Notes under the pieces: model-generated | What the model saw: only the letters and a program-made list of their open reading frames with translations | Told to the model about the DNA's origin: nothing | The model's database searches: none | Part shown: piece after piece, positions 1 through 8,297 of the stretch | Layout of the letters: the number at the start of each line of letters is the position of its first letter | How positions within the stretch are numbered: position 1 is the stretch's first letter | Program-made: the position numbers and the translations under genes | NCBI GenBank assembly: GCA_003164295.1 | Contig: PLTA01000019.1 | Span: 8,001-52,285, forward strand | Reading direction: 5' to 3' | Source of the DNA: Candidatus Bathyarchaeota archaeon | GTDB lineage: Archaea; Thermoproteota; Bathyarchaeia; Bathyarchaeales; Bathycorpusculaceae | DNA length: 44,285 nt

Positions 1-1
1 T

Positions 2-367
2 GATCGAAGTGAAGTTGAAGAACGTGTGGGCGTTAAAAGTGTAAGCCACGAAACCACGTTTGAACAAGACACTGCACACGCTAATGTAATTTTGGACGCG
101 TTAAACGCCCTTTGCCTAGACGTTCAAAAAGAAACTGAAGCCCAAAACTTACTCTTTAAAACTGTTACATTAAAAATTCGTTTTGAACATTTTGAAACCC
201 ACACCAAAAGCAAAACCCTGCCTTTCTTAACCAACCGCCTCTACGACCTACAAAAAACTACACGGGAACAACTTGCTCCTTACTTAATGAAAAACCGCAA
301 GGTCAAGCTTATCGGCGTTAGAGTTTCCAGTTTGGTTTCAATGGAAAAACAGAAAACGTTGATTTAA
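2..367 (+). CDS. dinB: DNA polymerase IV (Y-family), C-terminal part
   Basis: The frame is open from base 2, so the gene begins upstream of the window and only about 121 C-terminal residues are seen. The segment with KSVSHETTFEQDT is the start of the little-finger domain of DinB/Dpo4-type translesion polymerases (family consensus KSxGxETTF). It is followed by the alternating strand/helix pattern of that domain, with the basic DNA-contacting stretch VTLKIRF. The catalytic palm and fingers lie outside the window. The family inserts nucleotides opposite damaged template bases. The 3' end overlaps the 3' end of the convergent nitroreductase remnant by 4 bp. Confidence 0.88.
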   Translation, partial: DRSEVEERVGVKSVSHETTFEQDTAHANVILDALNALCLDVQKETEAQNLLFKTVTLKIRFEHFETHTKSKTLPFLTNRLYDLQKTTREQLAPYLMKNRKVKLIGVRVSSLVSMEKQKTLI

Positions 368-914
368 GGCTCCTCGACATTTTGGGGAACTAAAGGTTTT
401 CCAAAGATTTCTTCGCTGCAAACTTCGCTAAGAGTTTTTCTTGAACGCACAAGATGCAACAATTTGCTTGATAAATCAATTTTGTCACGAGCATAGCCAA
501 CTGCCAGCATTACTAGAACGTCATAATTATCAGGAATCTTTAGCAATTCCTTAACATCTTTCTCGTTAAAGCTTCCCACGCAACATGTTCCCAATCCTTC
601 GCTCACGGCAGTTAAAATCATGTTTTCCACCGCTAATGCGACGTCTATTGCGTACCAGTCAGGAGAGCTTTTTGGTCTCCACAAGCGACAATGACCAATG
701 GCGACTGCATAATAAACTTCGCTTACAATCCCTTAGACAAAGCCTTCCTTTTTTGTTCATCAGTTACTGCAATAAAATGCCATGGCTCAATGTTTCTTGC
801 TGAAGGTGCAAGGCGTCCAGCCTCTAAAATCTTCTCGAGTTTCTCTCTCGGAATAGGCGTATCTTGGTAGGCGCGGATGGATCTTCTTTCCTGTACAGTT
901 TCGAAAACATCCAT
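364..914 (-). pseudogene. Nitroreductase-family protein, disrupted
   Basis: The N-terminal part (914 to 723) starts MDVFETVQERRSIRAY and contains GRLAPSARNIEPWHF, the FMN-binding signature of small NAD(P)H nitroreductases. It then meets an in-frame TAA at 723-725, where the family usually has an aromatic residue. The same frame continues past this stop with a typical nitroreductase strand ending in IVACGD. A one-base shift at the T-run 669-673 (A-run on the coding strand) is then needed to enter the C-terminal half (ASPDWYAID-like, ENMILTAVSEGLGTC). Joined, the protein would be about 180 residues, normal for the family. Two independent lesions favour a real pseudogene, although the homopolymer shift alone could be a sequencing error. 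Confidence 0.8.
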
Positions 915-1162
915 AACTTTTTGCTTCCTAAAATAGATGTGGATTTTACGGTATATTAGCTTATCAGAAGTTTGATAAGGGAACGATTTAGAAGTTTATC
1001 CCCTGTATTTTTCTGCTGAAATTGATTTTATGTTAAGTTTCTGCGTTTTTTCATTAATGTTTGCTTTGAAGGTTAATTGCTTCTGGATTTTTGTCATTAT
1101 TTGTCACAAAGTAGCAGATGAGTAACTTTTCAAATTGTTGCAAGTAACTTCAAGTTTCGTCC

Positions 1163-1310
1163 AAAAAAGAACAACAACAGTCGGTGGTAGCACCGGGGTG
1201 TTGTTCTTCTTTGAAAGAAGAAGGAAGGATGGTGGTAGCACCGCGTCCTACTTCTTCTAACTTTAAAAGAAGAAGCCCTAAAAATTCACTTCTTCTTCTT
1301 CTTCTTCTTT
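1163..1310. other. Tandem hairpins with identical apical element
   Basis: The 915-1384 stretch has no convincing gene but holds two long hairpins in tandem. Hairpin 1 pairs 1167-1176 with 1199-1208. Hairpin 2 pairs 1216-1223 with 1251-1258 and 1226-1229 with 1246-1249. Their basal stems are unrelated (AAGAACAACA versus AGAAGAAG), but both carry the same apex, GGTG-GTAG-CACC, at 1183-1194 and 1231-1242. A third simpler pairing, GAAGAAG with CTTCTTC, lies at 1267-1297. Different but fully complementary stems around a constant apex is what selected RNA structure looks like. The transcribed strand is unknown. No known RNA family is assigned. Confidence 0.45.
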
Positions 1311-1384
1311 CAAAACTAAAAGATTAACTTTTGAGGCTAAAATAGACTTAAGATTCATTTTCACTTCCACCATTCAATTTTTGA

Positions 1385-1560
1385 TTAATACTTTGTTTGG
1401 TCAACTATGCCAGCCTCTTGGAAGGCTTTTCTGCGGTCTACACACGATTAACATTTACCGCGGTACTTCTAGGCATCAACGGTACCAAGACCAAGCCAAA
1501 CTCAACGGGAACACAGAGTCGGCTCTTTTCTTTTCAAGCGAGTTTTATGCAATAACAGTA
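1385..1560 (-). pseudogene. QueC C-terminal relic
   Basis: On the minus strand, conceptual translation across one frameshift and two stops recovers the end of a QueC protein. It contains an AWSWYR segment, then DA-stop-KYRGKC-stop-SCVDRRKAFQEAGIVDQ, ending in KY-TAA at 1387-1385. The intact queC at 3018-3674 ends with the same pattern (DAEKHCGKCESCVNRKKAFQ). Two glutamate codons have become TAG and TAA, and one zinc-ligand cysteine is lost. Only about 58 codons remain. It is a dead partial copy, either from a local duplication or the remains of a second queC. The intact gene and the relic lie on either side of the beta-CASP gene. Confidence 0.75.
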
Positions 1561-1736
1561 GTTTGAATATAGAGATTTGTAGCTTCATAATTGCATTAAC
1601 AAATCGAGTGTTTTGCTGAGTCAAATTTCAGATGTCATTCAATAAATTAATATTTTAGCAGATTACTTTTAGGGAACAATAAAATGAATGTAACATCATT
1701 TTGGTAGACTTAGACTAACTTTAGGAGCATAAACGA

Positions 1737-2992
1737 TTGAAAATTGTGGTTCTCGGAGCTGCACGAGAAGTAGGTGGTTCATGCATCGCCGTCGAAACCG
1801 ACTCAGGCAAGATTGCATTAGACTACGGAACAAAACTTGATGGTGAAATGCAAAAGCTGCCAACTGATTTTGATGCAGTAATTATCAGTCATGCTCACCT
1901 GGACCATTCGGGAAGCCTCTTAAGTTTAAGCAAAGAGAACCCTCTCCTCATTGGATCTCCAATTACACGAAACGTCACTGGCGACCTTTTGCGTGATATG
2001 ATTAAAATCCAAAATGAAAAAGGTAACTTTGATTTTGCAATTAGCCATGCAGAAAACATTGACGGGTGCTGGCACACTGGGGATTCTTACGCTATACAGG
2101 GGCTAAAAATTCAACTTCAATCTGCCGGACATGTTGCCGGCGCAAAAATAACAACTCTCCAATCTGAGGGAAAAAGAATTGTGTACACTGGAGATTTTTG
2201 TTTTCACGACACTGAAATATTACAAGGTTGCAAGCCTGAGTCAATTCCCAAAAGGCCAGCTGTTTTGATTACTGAATCAACATACGGTGGAAAAGTTAGG
2301 CCTCCCAGATACCAGTTGATTAATCAACTCCTAAAACAGTTGCTTTTCACTATGAAGCGTAAAGGCAATGTTTTGATTCCAACCTTCGCTTTTCATAGAA
2401 GTCAAGAAATGGCTAAAAGAATAGATTCAGCGATTGAAGCGAGAATTTTGCCGCGTTATAATGTTTATACAGTATCCAACCTTCCAACAAAATCACAAGA
2501 TACTATAACCAAAATAAACCGTTGTTTACTAAGGAAATTAAGCAACAAAACAATCCTTTCAATTACAAGTATGTCAAGCACGTTTATACAACAGCCCAAA
2601 TTATTGAGCCGGCCATTGTAATTTGCACTGCCGGGTTTGGCCATGCCGGCGCAAGTCTGCGTTTATTAGCTGACTGGTCAGGCAATAAAGCGAACTCAGT
2701 TATCGTGACTTCGGGTTATCTTCCACCCGATAGCCCACTGAAATCTGCCAAAGAAAACCAGTATTTCAAAACCGCTGAGGGTGAAACGGTCTCGGTGAAA
2801 GCTGATGTTCACCAAATTGAACTCTCAGGACACGCAGACCAACTTGAACTTATTCAGTTAATTGCTAAAGTGAAGCCTGAACGCACTCTTCTTGTTCACG
2901 GCGAAATTGACCAGGCAGAAGCGCTCTCCAAAAAAATAGGCAACATGACCGACGTCTACATACCTGAAAGAAATGAGGTCATTGACGCATAA
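1737..2992 (+). pseudogene. Beta-CASP metallo-beta-lactamase RNase (aCPSF2-like), frameshifted
   Basis: Starts at TTG 1737 behind AGGAG (1723-1727). Residues 1-200 form a metallo-beta-lactamase fold with HAHLDH (about 55), SAGH, TGDF and ESTYGG. The second part carries the rest of the beta-CASP domain with SGHAD and VHGE. A -1 shift at about 2478-2490 joins the two frames into a continuous protein of about 418 residues, the normal size for archaeal KH-less beta-CASP nucleases. These enzymes are zinc-dependent 5'-3' exo/endoribonucleases in RNA processing. All visible catalytic motifs are intact on both sides, so a sequencing indel or a very recent mutation is as likely as true loss. The call aCPSF2-like rather than aRNase J rests on size only. 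Confidence 0.8.
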
Positions 2993-3017
2993 AAGCGCAA
3001 CTGAGTGTTTTCCCATT

Positions 3018-3674
3018 TTAAGCGTCGTATTTTGACGGATCAGCAATGCCCGAATCCTGAAAAGCTTTTTTGCGGTTCACGCAGGATTCGCATTTTCCGC
3101 AATGCTTCTCTGCGTCGCGGTAGCAAGACCAAGTGAACTCGTAGGGCACGCCTAGTTCTGCTCCTTTTTTGATTACTTCGGATTTCAGTTTGCCACTGAA
3201 GGGCGCTTGGATAATGATGTGCTCGCCCGTGCCTAGCTGCGCTGTCTTCTCGAATGCCTCGTAGAATTCACGTCTGCAATCAGGATAGAAAGGTTCGTCT
3301 GAGCCGTGTGCACCATAAAAAATCCTGTCTGCGCCCACTGAAACCGCGTAGGATACGGCTACTGAGAGGAAGATGGCATTTCGAAAGGGGACAATGATTG
3401 GTTGACTGAACTCGGCGGTCAATGGAATCTCGCTGTTGCAGAGAGAGGTTACATCACCGAAGACTCCTTTTAAGGCTGAGAGGTCAACGATTTTCGTTTT
3501 TGCGCCGAGACTTTCTGCGATTTTTTCTGCTGCTTTGGTTTCTTTTACCGCAATTTGTCCGTAATTGAAGGTTATAGGGTAGAGGTCATAGCCCTCTTTT
3601 TTTGCCCAGTACGCCACCACGGCTGAGTCTGGACCGCCACTAAGTACGATTACGCATTTTTGTTTTTGTGTCAT
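3018..3674 (-). CDS. queC: 7-cyano-7-deazaguanine synthase QueC
   Basis: A 218-residue protein with the PP-loop ATP-binding motif SGGPDS at 12-17 and the C-terminal zinc-binding cysteines C-x8-C-x2-C-x2-C in WSCYRDAEKHCGKCESC. QueC converts 7-carboxy-7-deazaguanine to preQ0 using ATP and ammonia. In archaea preQ0 is then inserted at G15 of tRNA to make archaeosine. The gene lies 6 nt downstream of the transporter gene queT and is almost certainly co-transcribed with it. Length and motifs are complete, so this is the functional copy; a relic of a second copy lies at 1385-1560. Confidence 0.95.
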   Translation of the reverse strand: MTQKQKCVIVLSGGPDSAVVAYWAKKEGYDLYPITFNYGQIAVKETKAAEKIAESLGAKTKIVDLSALKGVFGDVTSLCNSEIPLTAEFSQPIIVPFRNAIFLSVAVSYAVSVGADRIFYGAHGSDEPFYPDCRREFYEAFEKTAQLGTGEHIIIQAPFSGKLKSEVIKKGAELGVPYEFTWSCYRDAEKHCGKCESCVNRKKAFQDSGIADPSKYDA

Positions 3675-3680
3675 TTTTCT

Positions 3681-4202
3681 CTATCTCTTTCTTACTTCTT
3701 TGTTAGACTCTGATTTGGAAATTGGGAAAAAACCGGTTCTTTTTAGCAGTTTAAACATTGGCCAACCGATTAGCACCGTTGCAATAACATTTCCTATAGC
3801 TACGTATGCTATGGTAAGAAACAGTGGCAACGCGTAGAGGTAAGATAGCATCCATCCAACCGTTGTTCCCAAAACGGCTGAGTAAGCGACGCTGGTTACA
3901 ATTACAGTATAGTCATTCTTTGTTTTTTTGTATACGTAGTAGACTACAAAAGACATGACAAACGAAGGGATCGTGTTTAACAGGTCGAGTACTCCGTCAG
4001 GTGAAAAAATATTGCCGATGAATACTCCAAGTGTGTGCCCCAAAACACCAGGTAAACCCAATAATGGAACTGCACCAAGCATGGAGTCTGCAACGCGGAC
4101 TTGAATAGGCCCATAAGAGAAACCTCCAAGAATAACAACAAGTGCTGCATAAAGTGCAGCATAAATGGCGATTAAAGCTAAATCTTTAGTTTGTAGTTTC
4201 AA
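3681..4202 (-). CDS. queT: QueT-family queuosine/archaeosine precursor transporter
   Basis: A 173-residue membrane protein with about five hydrophobic helices. The motif SYGPIQVRVADSMLGAVPLLG near residues 29-49 and the segment FIGNIFSPDGVLD are typical of the QueT (DUF988) family of predicted deazapurine-precursor transporters. Start is TTG 4202 with GGAGG 11 nt upstream. Pairing with queC suggests import of preQ0, preQ1 or a related base to supplement synthesis. The 5' leader folds into a structured element that may control this operon (see 4213-4276). The substrate is inferred from family and context. Confidence 0.85.
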   Translation of the reverse strand: MKLQTKDLALIAIYAALYAALVVILGGFSYGPIQVRVADSMLGAVPLLGLPGVLGHTLGVFIGNIFSPDGVLDLLNTIPSFVMSFVVYYVYKKTKNDYTVIVTSVAYSAVLGTTVGWMLSYLYALPLFLTIAYVAIGNVIATVLIGWPMFKLLKRTGFFPISKSESNKEVRKR

Positions 4203-4212
4203 AGTTTAATTT

Positions 4213-4276
4213 GCCTCCCTAACCCGGGTTTTATTTTACGTTGGCGGAACGGGTAGGAGACTAACTCACCCGCCAA
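4213..4276 (-). promoter_or_regulatory. Structured queT leader, riboswitch candidate
   Basis: On the minus strand the leader has a perfect 7-bp stem, TTGGCGG (4276-4270) with CCGCCAA (4247-4241). An A/T-rich linker follows, then the small self-complementary ACCCGGGT, then the Shine-Dalgarno GGAGG (4218-4214) 11 nt before the TTG start. The hairpin loop contains CTCC, which can pair with GGAG of the Shine-Dalgarno to make a pseudoknot. Hairpin, linker, small hairpin and a loop/Shine-Dalgarno pseudoknot is the general layout of preQ1-II riboswitches, and the gene encodes a deazapurine transporter. Primary sequence does not clearly match a known preQ1 class, so the ligand is inference. Confidence 0.45.
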
Positions 4277-4353
4277 TTGTCCTTTGAAACTTCATGGTTG
4301 CCTAAAAAGCTTTAGCAGAGCATTTACAGGTTTTAACAAGATGAAGCTTTGAT

Positions 4354-4368
4354 GCGAAATATTAATAA
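4354..4368 (+). promoter_or_regulatory. Archaeal BRE/TATA promoter of psmB
   Basis: GCGAAA followed by TATTAATAA fits an archaeal BRE plus TATA box. A start about 26 nt downstream would fall near 4390, giving a leader of about 57 nt before the ATG at 4447, which has its own Shine-Dalgarno. It also falls almost on an upstream in-frame ATG at 4387, so a leaderless longer form cannot be excluded. Confidence 0.5.
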
Positions 4369-4446
4369 ATCCCTCGGAAAGATTACATGTTGCTACTTCC
4401 TAGTGGATGGCATTCCGCGAATTGGAATTTTAGGGAGCACCAAACT

Positions 4447-5091
4447 ATGTCACAAAATAATACAGCTAGTCAACTAGTCCTTAAAGGAACAACTACAATT
4501 GGCGTCGTCTGCAAAGATGGCGTAATTTTAGCTTCTGACACCAGAGTAACCATGGGCTATTATGTTGCCCATAAAGCAGGCAAAAAAGTCTACAAAATCG
4601 CCGATCACATCGGCATGACCATTGCAGGGACAGTAGCTGATGCCCAAAAAGTCGTGGATATTCTTACAGCAAACGCTTCACTCTACAACATAACTATGAA
4701 TCGTCCAATGCCCCTTAATTCAGCTGCACGGCTTGTTGCTAACTTGCTGTTTTCTGCACGTTACATACCTTTAGCAACCCAGGTTCTTGTCGGCGGTGTA
4801 GATGAAACTGGACCACATGTTTATAATCTTGATCCATATGGCAGCTTAACTGAGGAAAAATCGGTTTCAACTGGCTCAGGTTCACCAGTAGCTTACGGCA
4901 TTCTCGAAGACAAGTTCCGTGAAGGTATGACAATTGCGGAGGCTCTTCCGACAATCGCTAAAGCCGTTAATGCAGCTATGAAACGAGATGTTGCAAGTGG
5001 AAACAATTACAATATTATAGTAATTGACGACAACGGCTATCGAGAATTATCGGCTGAAGAAAAAGACAAAGTCCTCAAAGCAGGAAGTTAA
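4447..5091 (+). CDS. psmB: Proteasome subunit beta
   Basis: Catalytic beta subunit of the archaeal 20S proteasome. From ATG 4447 there is a 14-residue propeptide ending in Gly, then Thr15 in GTTTIG, the autocatalytically exposed N-terminal nucleophile. ASDTRVTMGYYVAHKAGKK supplies the conserved Asp and Lys of the active site, and SGSGSPVAYG is the conserved serine-rich loop. Start 4447 is preferred because GGGAG lies 11 nt upstream at 4432-4436; an in-frame ATG at 4387 would add 20 residues. The fttA gene follows after 5 nt, an arrangement suggesting one transcript for protein turnover and transcription termination. Confidence 0.95.
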   Translation: MSQNNTASQLVLKGTTTIGVVCKDGVILASDTRVTMGYYVAHKAGKKVYKIADHIGMTIAGTVADAQKVVDILTANASLYNITMNRPMPLNSAARLVANLLFSARYIPLATQVLVGGVDETGPHVYNLDPYGSLTEEKSVSTGSGSPVAYGILEDKFREGMTIAEALPTIAKAVNAAMKRDVASGNNYNIIVIDDNGYRELSAEEKDKVLKAGS

Positions 5092-5096
5092 TTATT

Positions 5097-7022
5097 GTGG
5101 CTCGAACTCAAGAAAAAGATAAAGATAAGATAGAAATTAGTCAATTTATTTTGCAGAAAGTTCCAAGAGAAGCAGAGGTCACTAGAATAGAATATGAAGG
5201 ACCCATGCTTGCAGTTTACACTAAAAAACCAGAAATTTTGGTAGAACAAAGCGGCATAGTCGCCGAAATAGTCGGTGTAATTCGCAAAAGAATTGTTATT
5301 CGTCCTGACCCATCAGTTAGGTTGCCTGAAGTTGAGGCAGAAAAAATTGCTAGGGAACTGATTCCAGCTGAAGCGGAAGTCACGGACATAAATTTTGATC
5401 CAAGTCTTGGCGAAATAATAATTGAAACAAAAAAACCCGGCTTAGTTATTGGAAGAAACGGCGCCGTTTTACAAGAAATTATAAAAAATACCAAGTGGCG
5501 CCCGCATGTCCTGCGTAGCCCGCCTATCAAATCCAAGATTGTCACTCACATGCGTCATTATCTGCACTCTGAAAGTAAAGAACGGGAAAGAATTCTGCGC
5601 ACCGTAGGCGAGCGAATCTTCAGGCCAAAGACTTATGACGTAGGAGATATACGAATGACCGTTCTGGGCGGAGCACAAGAAGTCGGTCGCTCAGCCTTTT
5701 TAATTAAAACACGCGAAAGCAGTGTGCTACTTGACTGCGGTATAAATCCTGGTTCAAATAGGCCATTTGAAGGCTTTCCAAGGTTTGATTCACCCGAATT
5801 TCAGATTGATTCATTAGACGCTGTTGTTATCAGCCATGCCCACCTTGACCACTGCGGTTTGACACCATTTCTTTATAAATACGGTTACGATGGGCCAGTT
5901 TACTGTACTGCTCCAACGTCGAATTTGATGACCATGCTGCAACTTGACTATCTTGATGTAGCTGGCAAGCAAGGGATCACGCCTTATTATGACCAGAAAG
6001 ACGTGCGCGAATGCGTTTTGCACACCATACCGCTTAGGTATGGAGTTGTTACTGACATTGCTCCTGATATTCGATTAACTTTGCATAATTCAGGGCACAT
6101 TTTGGGCGGCGCAATGGTTCATTTGCATATTGGTGAAGGCTTACATAACATTGTTTATACCAGCGACTATAAATTTGCACGAACTATGCTTTTGGAAGCT
6201 GCTGCCACAGAGTTTCCACGTATTGAAACGGTGATTACTGAAAGCACTTATGGTGGCGCAGATGATGTTATGCCTTCTCGCACTGAAGCCGAAGACGCTA
6301 TGACGCGTGTCATAAACACGACTTTGGAACGTAAAGGCAAAGTCTTAATCCCAGTTCCAGCAGTAGGCAGAGCTCAAGAAATCATGCTCATAATTGACGG
6401 ATACATGAAACGCGGCTTAATGAAAGAAGCGCCGGTCTTCATAGAAGGCATGATCAGCGAAGCCACAGCCATACACACAGCCTACCCAGAATACCTCGGC
6501 AGAGAAGTACGTCATAGCATCCTACATGAGGGTATCAACCCATTCCAAAGCGACTACTTCACTATAGTAGAACACCCAAGCGTACGACAAAGTATCATAG
6601 AAGGCGAACCATGCATCGTTTTAGCAACCTCAGGCATGCTTGAAGGCGGACCAGTTATAGAATACTTCAAAAGCTGGGCAAACGACGAAAGAAATACAAT
6701 AATATTTGTCAGCTACCAAATCGAAGGCACTATGGGCAGAAGAGTACAAAAAGGCGTAGGCGAAGTCACTATGATGGATAACGAAGGCAAAATGGCAGCA
6801 CTACAGGTTAAAATGCAAAACGAATCAATTGAAGGCTTCTCAGGCCACTCCGACAGACGACAACTAGTTAATTACTTAACTCATTTAATGCCAAAGCCCG
6901 AACGAATCTTTGTGGTTCACGGTGAAAAACAGAAAACCATTAACTTTGCTAACTTTATGGATAACAAATTAGGCTTAAACACTGTTGTTCCAGCTATATT
7001 GGAAACATATCGGCTACTATAG
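5097..7022 (+). CDS. fttA: Transcription termination factor FttA (aCPSF1), KH-domain beta-CASP RNase
   Basis: A 641-residue protein with the full aCPSF1 architecture. An N-terminal KHa-KHb module (about 1-185) includes VIGRNGAVLQEI, the GxxG loop. A metallo-beta-lactamase fold follows with HAHLDH (about 245), NSGHILG, TSDY and ESTYGG. The beta-CASP insert and C-terminal SGHSD and VVHGEKQ complete the zinc site. In archaea this dimeric nuclease cleaves nascent U-rich RNA 3' ends and terminates transcription. Start is GTG 5097, 5 nt after psmB. The length matches the family and nothing is missing. Confidence 0.96.
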   Translation: MARTQEKDKDKIEISQFILQKVPREAEVTRIEYEGPMLAVYTKKPEILVEQSGIVAEIVGVIRKRIVIRPDPSVRLPEVEAEKIARELIPAEAEVTDINFDPSLGEIIIETKKPGLVIGRNGAVLQEIIKNTKWRPHVLRSPPIKSKIVTHMRHYLHSESKERERILRTVGERIFRPKTYDVGDIRMTVLGGAQEVGRSAFLIKTRESSVLLDCGINPGSNRPFEGFPRFDSPEFQIDSLDAVVISHAHLDHCGLTPFLYKYGYDGPVYCTAPTSNLMTMLQLDYLDVAGKQGITPYYDQKDVRECVLHTIPLRYGVVTDIAPDIRLTLHNSGHILGGAMVHLHIGEGLHNIVYTSDYKFARTMLLEAAATEFPRIETVITESTYGGADDVMPSRTEAEDAMTRVINTTLERKGKVLIPVPAVGRAQEIMLIIDGYMKRGLMKEAPVFIEGMISEATAIHTAYPEYLGREVRHSILHEGINPFQSDYFTIVEHPSVRQSIIEGEPCIVLATSGMLEGGPVIEYFKSWANDERNTIIFVSYQIEGTMGRRVQKGVGEVTMMDNEGKMAALQVKMQNESIEGFSGHSDRRQLVNYLTHLMPKPERIFVVHGEKQKTINFANFMDNKLGLNTVVPAILETYRLL

Positions 7023-7045
7023 AAAAAATACTAAAATCAGGAGCT

Positions 7046-7576
7046 TTAGGCTGTTGACGGTAAAGGCTCACTTGAAACTGGTGCTGGCGATTTTTCACGC
7101 CAAATCCTTATCGTTTTAGGGCATATAACAACTCGTTCTTCTCCCAAGCGTGCGATGTCACCGCCAATGGATTCTGCGAACTGGTACAATTCGTTAACGG
7201 CATTTTTTACATCCTCAATACTTTTTGTGGCAAGGGGGGTAACACGCAAAATTATGATATTTCCGTTTTTGACCTCATTTTTAATGTTTTCAAGGTCTGA
7301 TAATTCTTTAAGAGGCATGGCTTTTAGGTAGGTTTTACTTGGAGGTTCGGCGACTTCCTGCTTTTGTTCTGGCTGCGGTAAAACGACTTCTGCTGGTTGC
7401 TCTAAGGGTGGCGAGATGGCTTCTAGTGCAGGCTCTTGAGATGACATAATTGGTTCTTGTTTTGTTTCTTCTTGAGGTTGAGTGGCTACTTCTTCTTGGT
7501 TAGGCTCTTCTTGAGGAGGCACAGCTGGGGTTTCCTGTTCTGGTTGTTTCTTTTTGCGGAATATATTGAACGGCAT
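7046..7576 (-). CDS. sepF: Archaeal SepF, cell-division FtsZ anchor
   Basis: A 176-residue protein. The N-terminus MPFNIFRKKK is a short amphipathic, basic membrane-targeting helix. Residues 11-80 are a low-complexity P/Q/E linker. Residues 82-165 are the SepF fold, with TYLKAMPLKELSDLENI, NIIILRVTPLA, SIEDVKNAVNELY and IGGDIARLGEERVVICP. Archaeal SepF tethers FtsZ to the membrane, so the organism presumably divides with FtsZ. It is convergent with fttA and separated from it by 23 bp. The C-terminal P/S-rich tail is variable in the family. Confidence 0.9.
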   Translation of the reverse strand: MPFNIFRKKKQPEQETPAVPPQEEPNQEEVATQPQEETKQEPIMSSQEPALEAISPPLEQPAEVVLPQPEQKQEVAEPPSKTYLKAMPLKELSDLENIKNEVKNGNIIILRVTPLATKSIEDVKNAVNELYQFAESIGGDIARLGEERVVICPKTIRIWREKSPAPVSSEPLPSTA

Positions 7577-7737
7577 GTTCTCCTCTCAATCTTATATCTA
7601 TGCTTTCACAGTTAAGCATTTCTTTAACTTAACTTTGATGTGTAGTTATATTTTAGATTTATCGGCACATGAATATTTGATTTGTGTTTTACCGATTAGT
7701 ATTATCTATTTTGGAAAATTAGAAATGGATTTTTGGC

Positions 7738-8082
7738 TTAAAAAAATAGAACTATCAGGTTATTTGAGACTACAATGAACAAAAAGACCAGAAGACCCGC
7801 AGAGGCGATTTTTATGAGTTTTGAGGTGTAAATGAATGTTTTTGTGCTTTTGTTTTGTGTTTTCATCAAGGTTTTGTTTGCTATAATAAATGAAGACGCT
7901 GCGATCATTGTGGCTGCAAGCTTAATCACTAAGAAGGCTCCGATGTTTGTGCTAACTATGCCTGCCATTAAGGGGTTTAACTCTGTTGCGCCATGGTACA
8001 AAATTCCTATAACGGTTGTTAAGCAGTCTATAGAGCCCATTATGATAAGAAGTAAACTTGGAATTATCTGTGCCTTTGACAT
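7738..8082 (-). CDS. Small three-helix membrane protein (DUF5658-like)
   Basis: A 114-residue protein with three predicted membrane helices: about 7-27, 46-66 and 88-112. The first carries IMGSIDCLTTVIG and is followed by the motif GATELNPLMAG, then IKLAATMIAA. The D-x2-T-T and E-x-NP-x-M pattern resembles the DUF5658 family of unknown function. The opposite-strand frame over the same bases is hydrophobic only because it mirrors this gene. It stands alone between sepF and the divergent aminotransferase gene. The function is not known. Confidence 0.72.
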   Translation of the reverse strand: MSKAQIIPSLLLIIMGSIDCLTTVIGILYHGATELNPLMAGIVSTNIGAFLVIKLAATMIAASSFIIANKTLMKTQNKSTKTFIYTSKLIKIASAGLLVFLFIVVSNNLIVLFF

Positions 8083-8297
8083 AATCGCCTTCTCCTTTCT
8101 CCTTAGAAAATACTAATTCGCTTTTCTGTATTTATAATAATCATACGAATCTCGATATATTTTTGCTCAAAATAAGCTATCGCTTGCCAATTCAGAAGAT
8201 ATTTTTAAAAGCGGTTAGTTGTTTAGGAAAAAGAGGCTATTAGAATCGCATAACCCTTATATTTTAAGTATTAACTTTCTTGCTGGAAGGCTTTACG

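Noticed and set aside
1216..1258. True bacterial T-box riboswitch
   Set aside because: Only the GGTGGTA/ACCGCG core resembles it, with two extra bases; no stem I, specifier loop or downstream aminoacid gene on the strand.
7832..8116. Plus-strand hydrophobic frame at 7.8-8.1 kb
   Set aside because: Mirror of the minus-strand three-helix membrane protein, which has the recognisable D-x2-TT and ELNPLM motifs.
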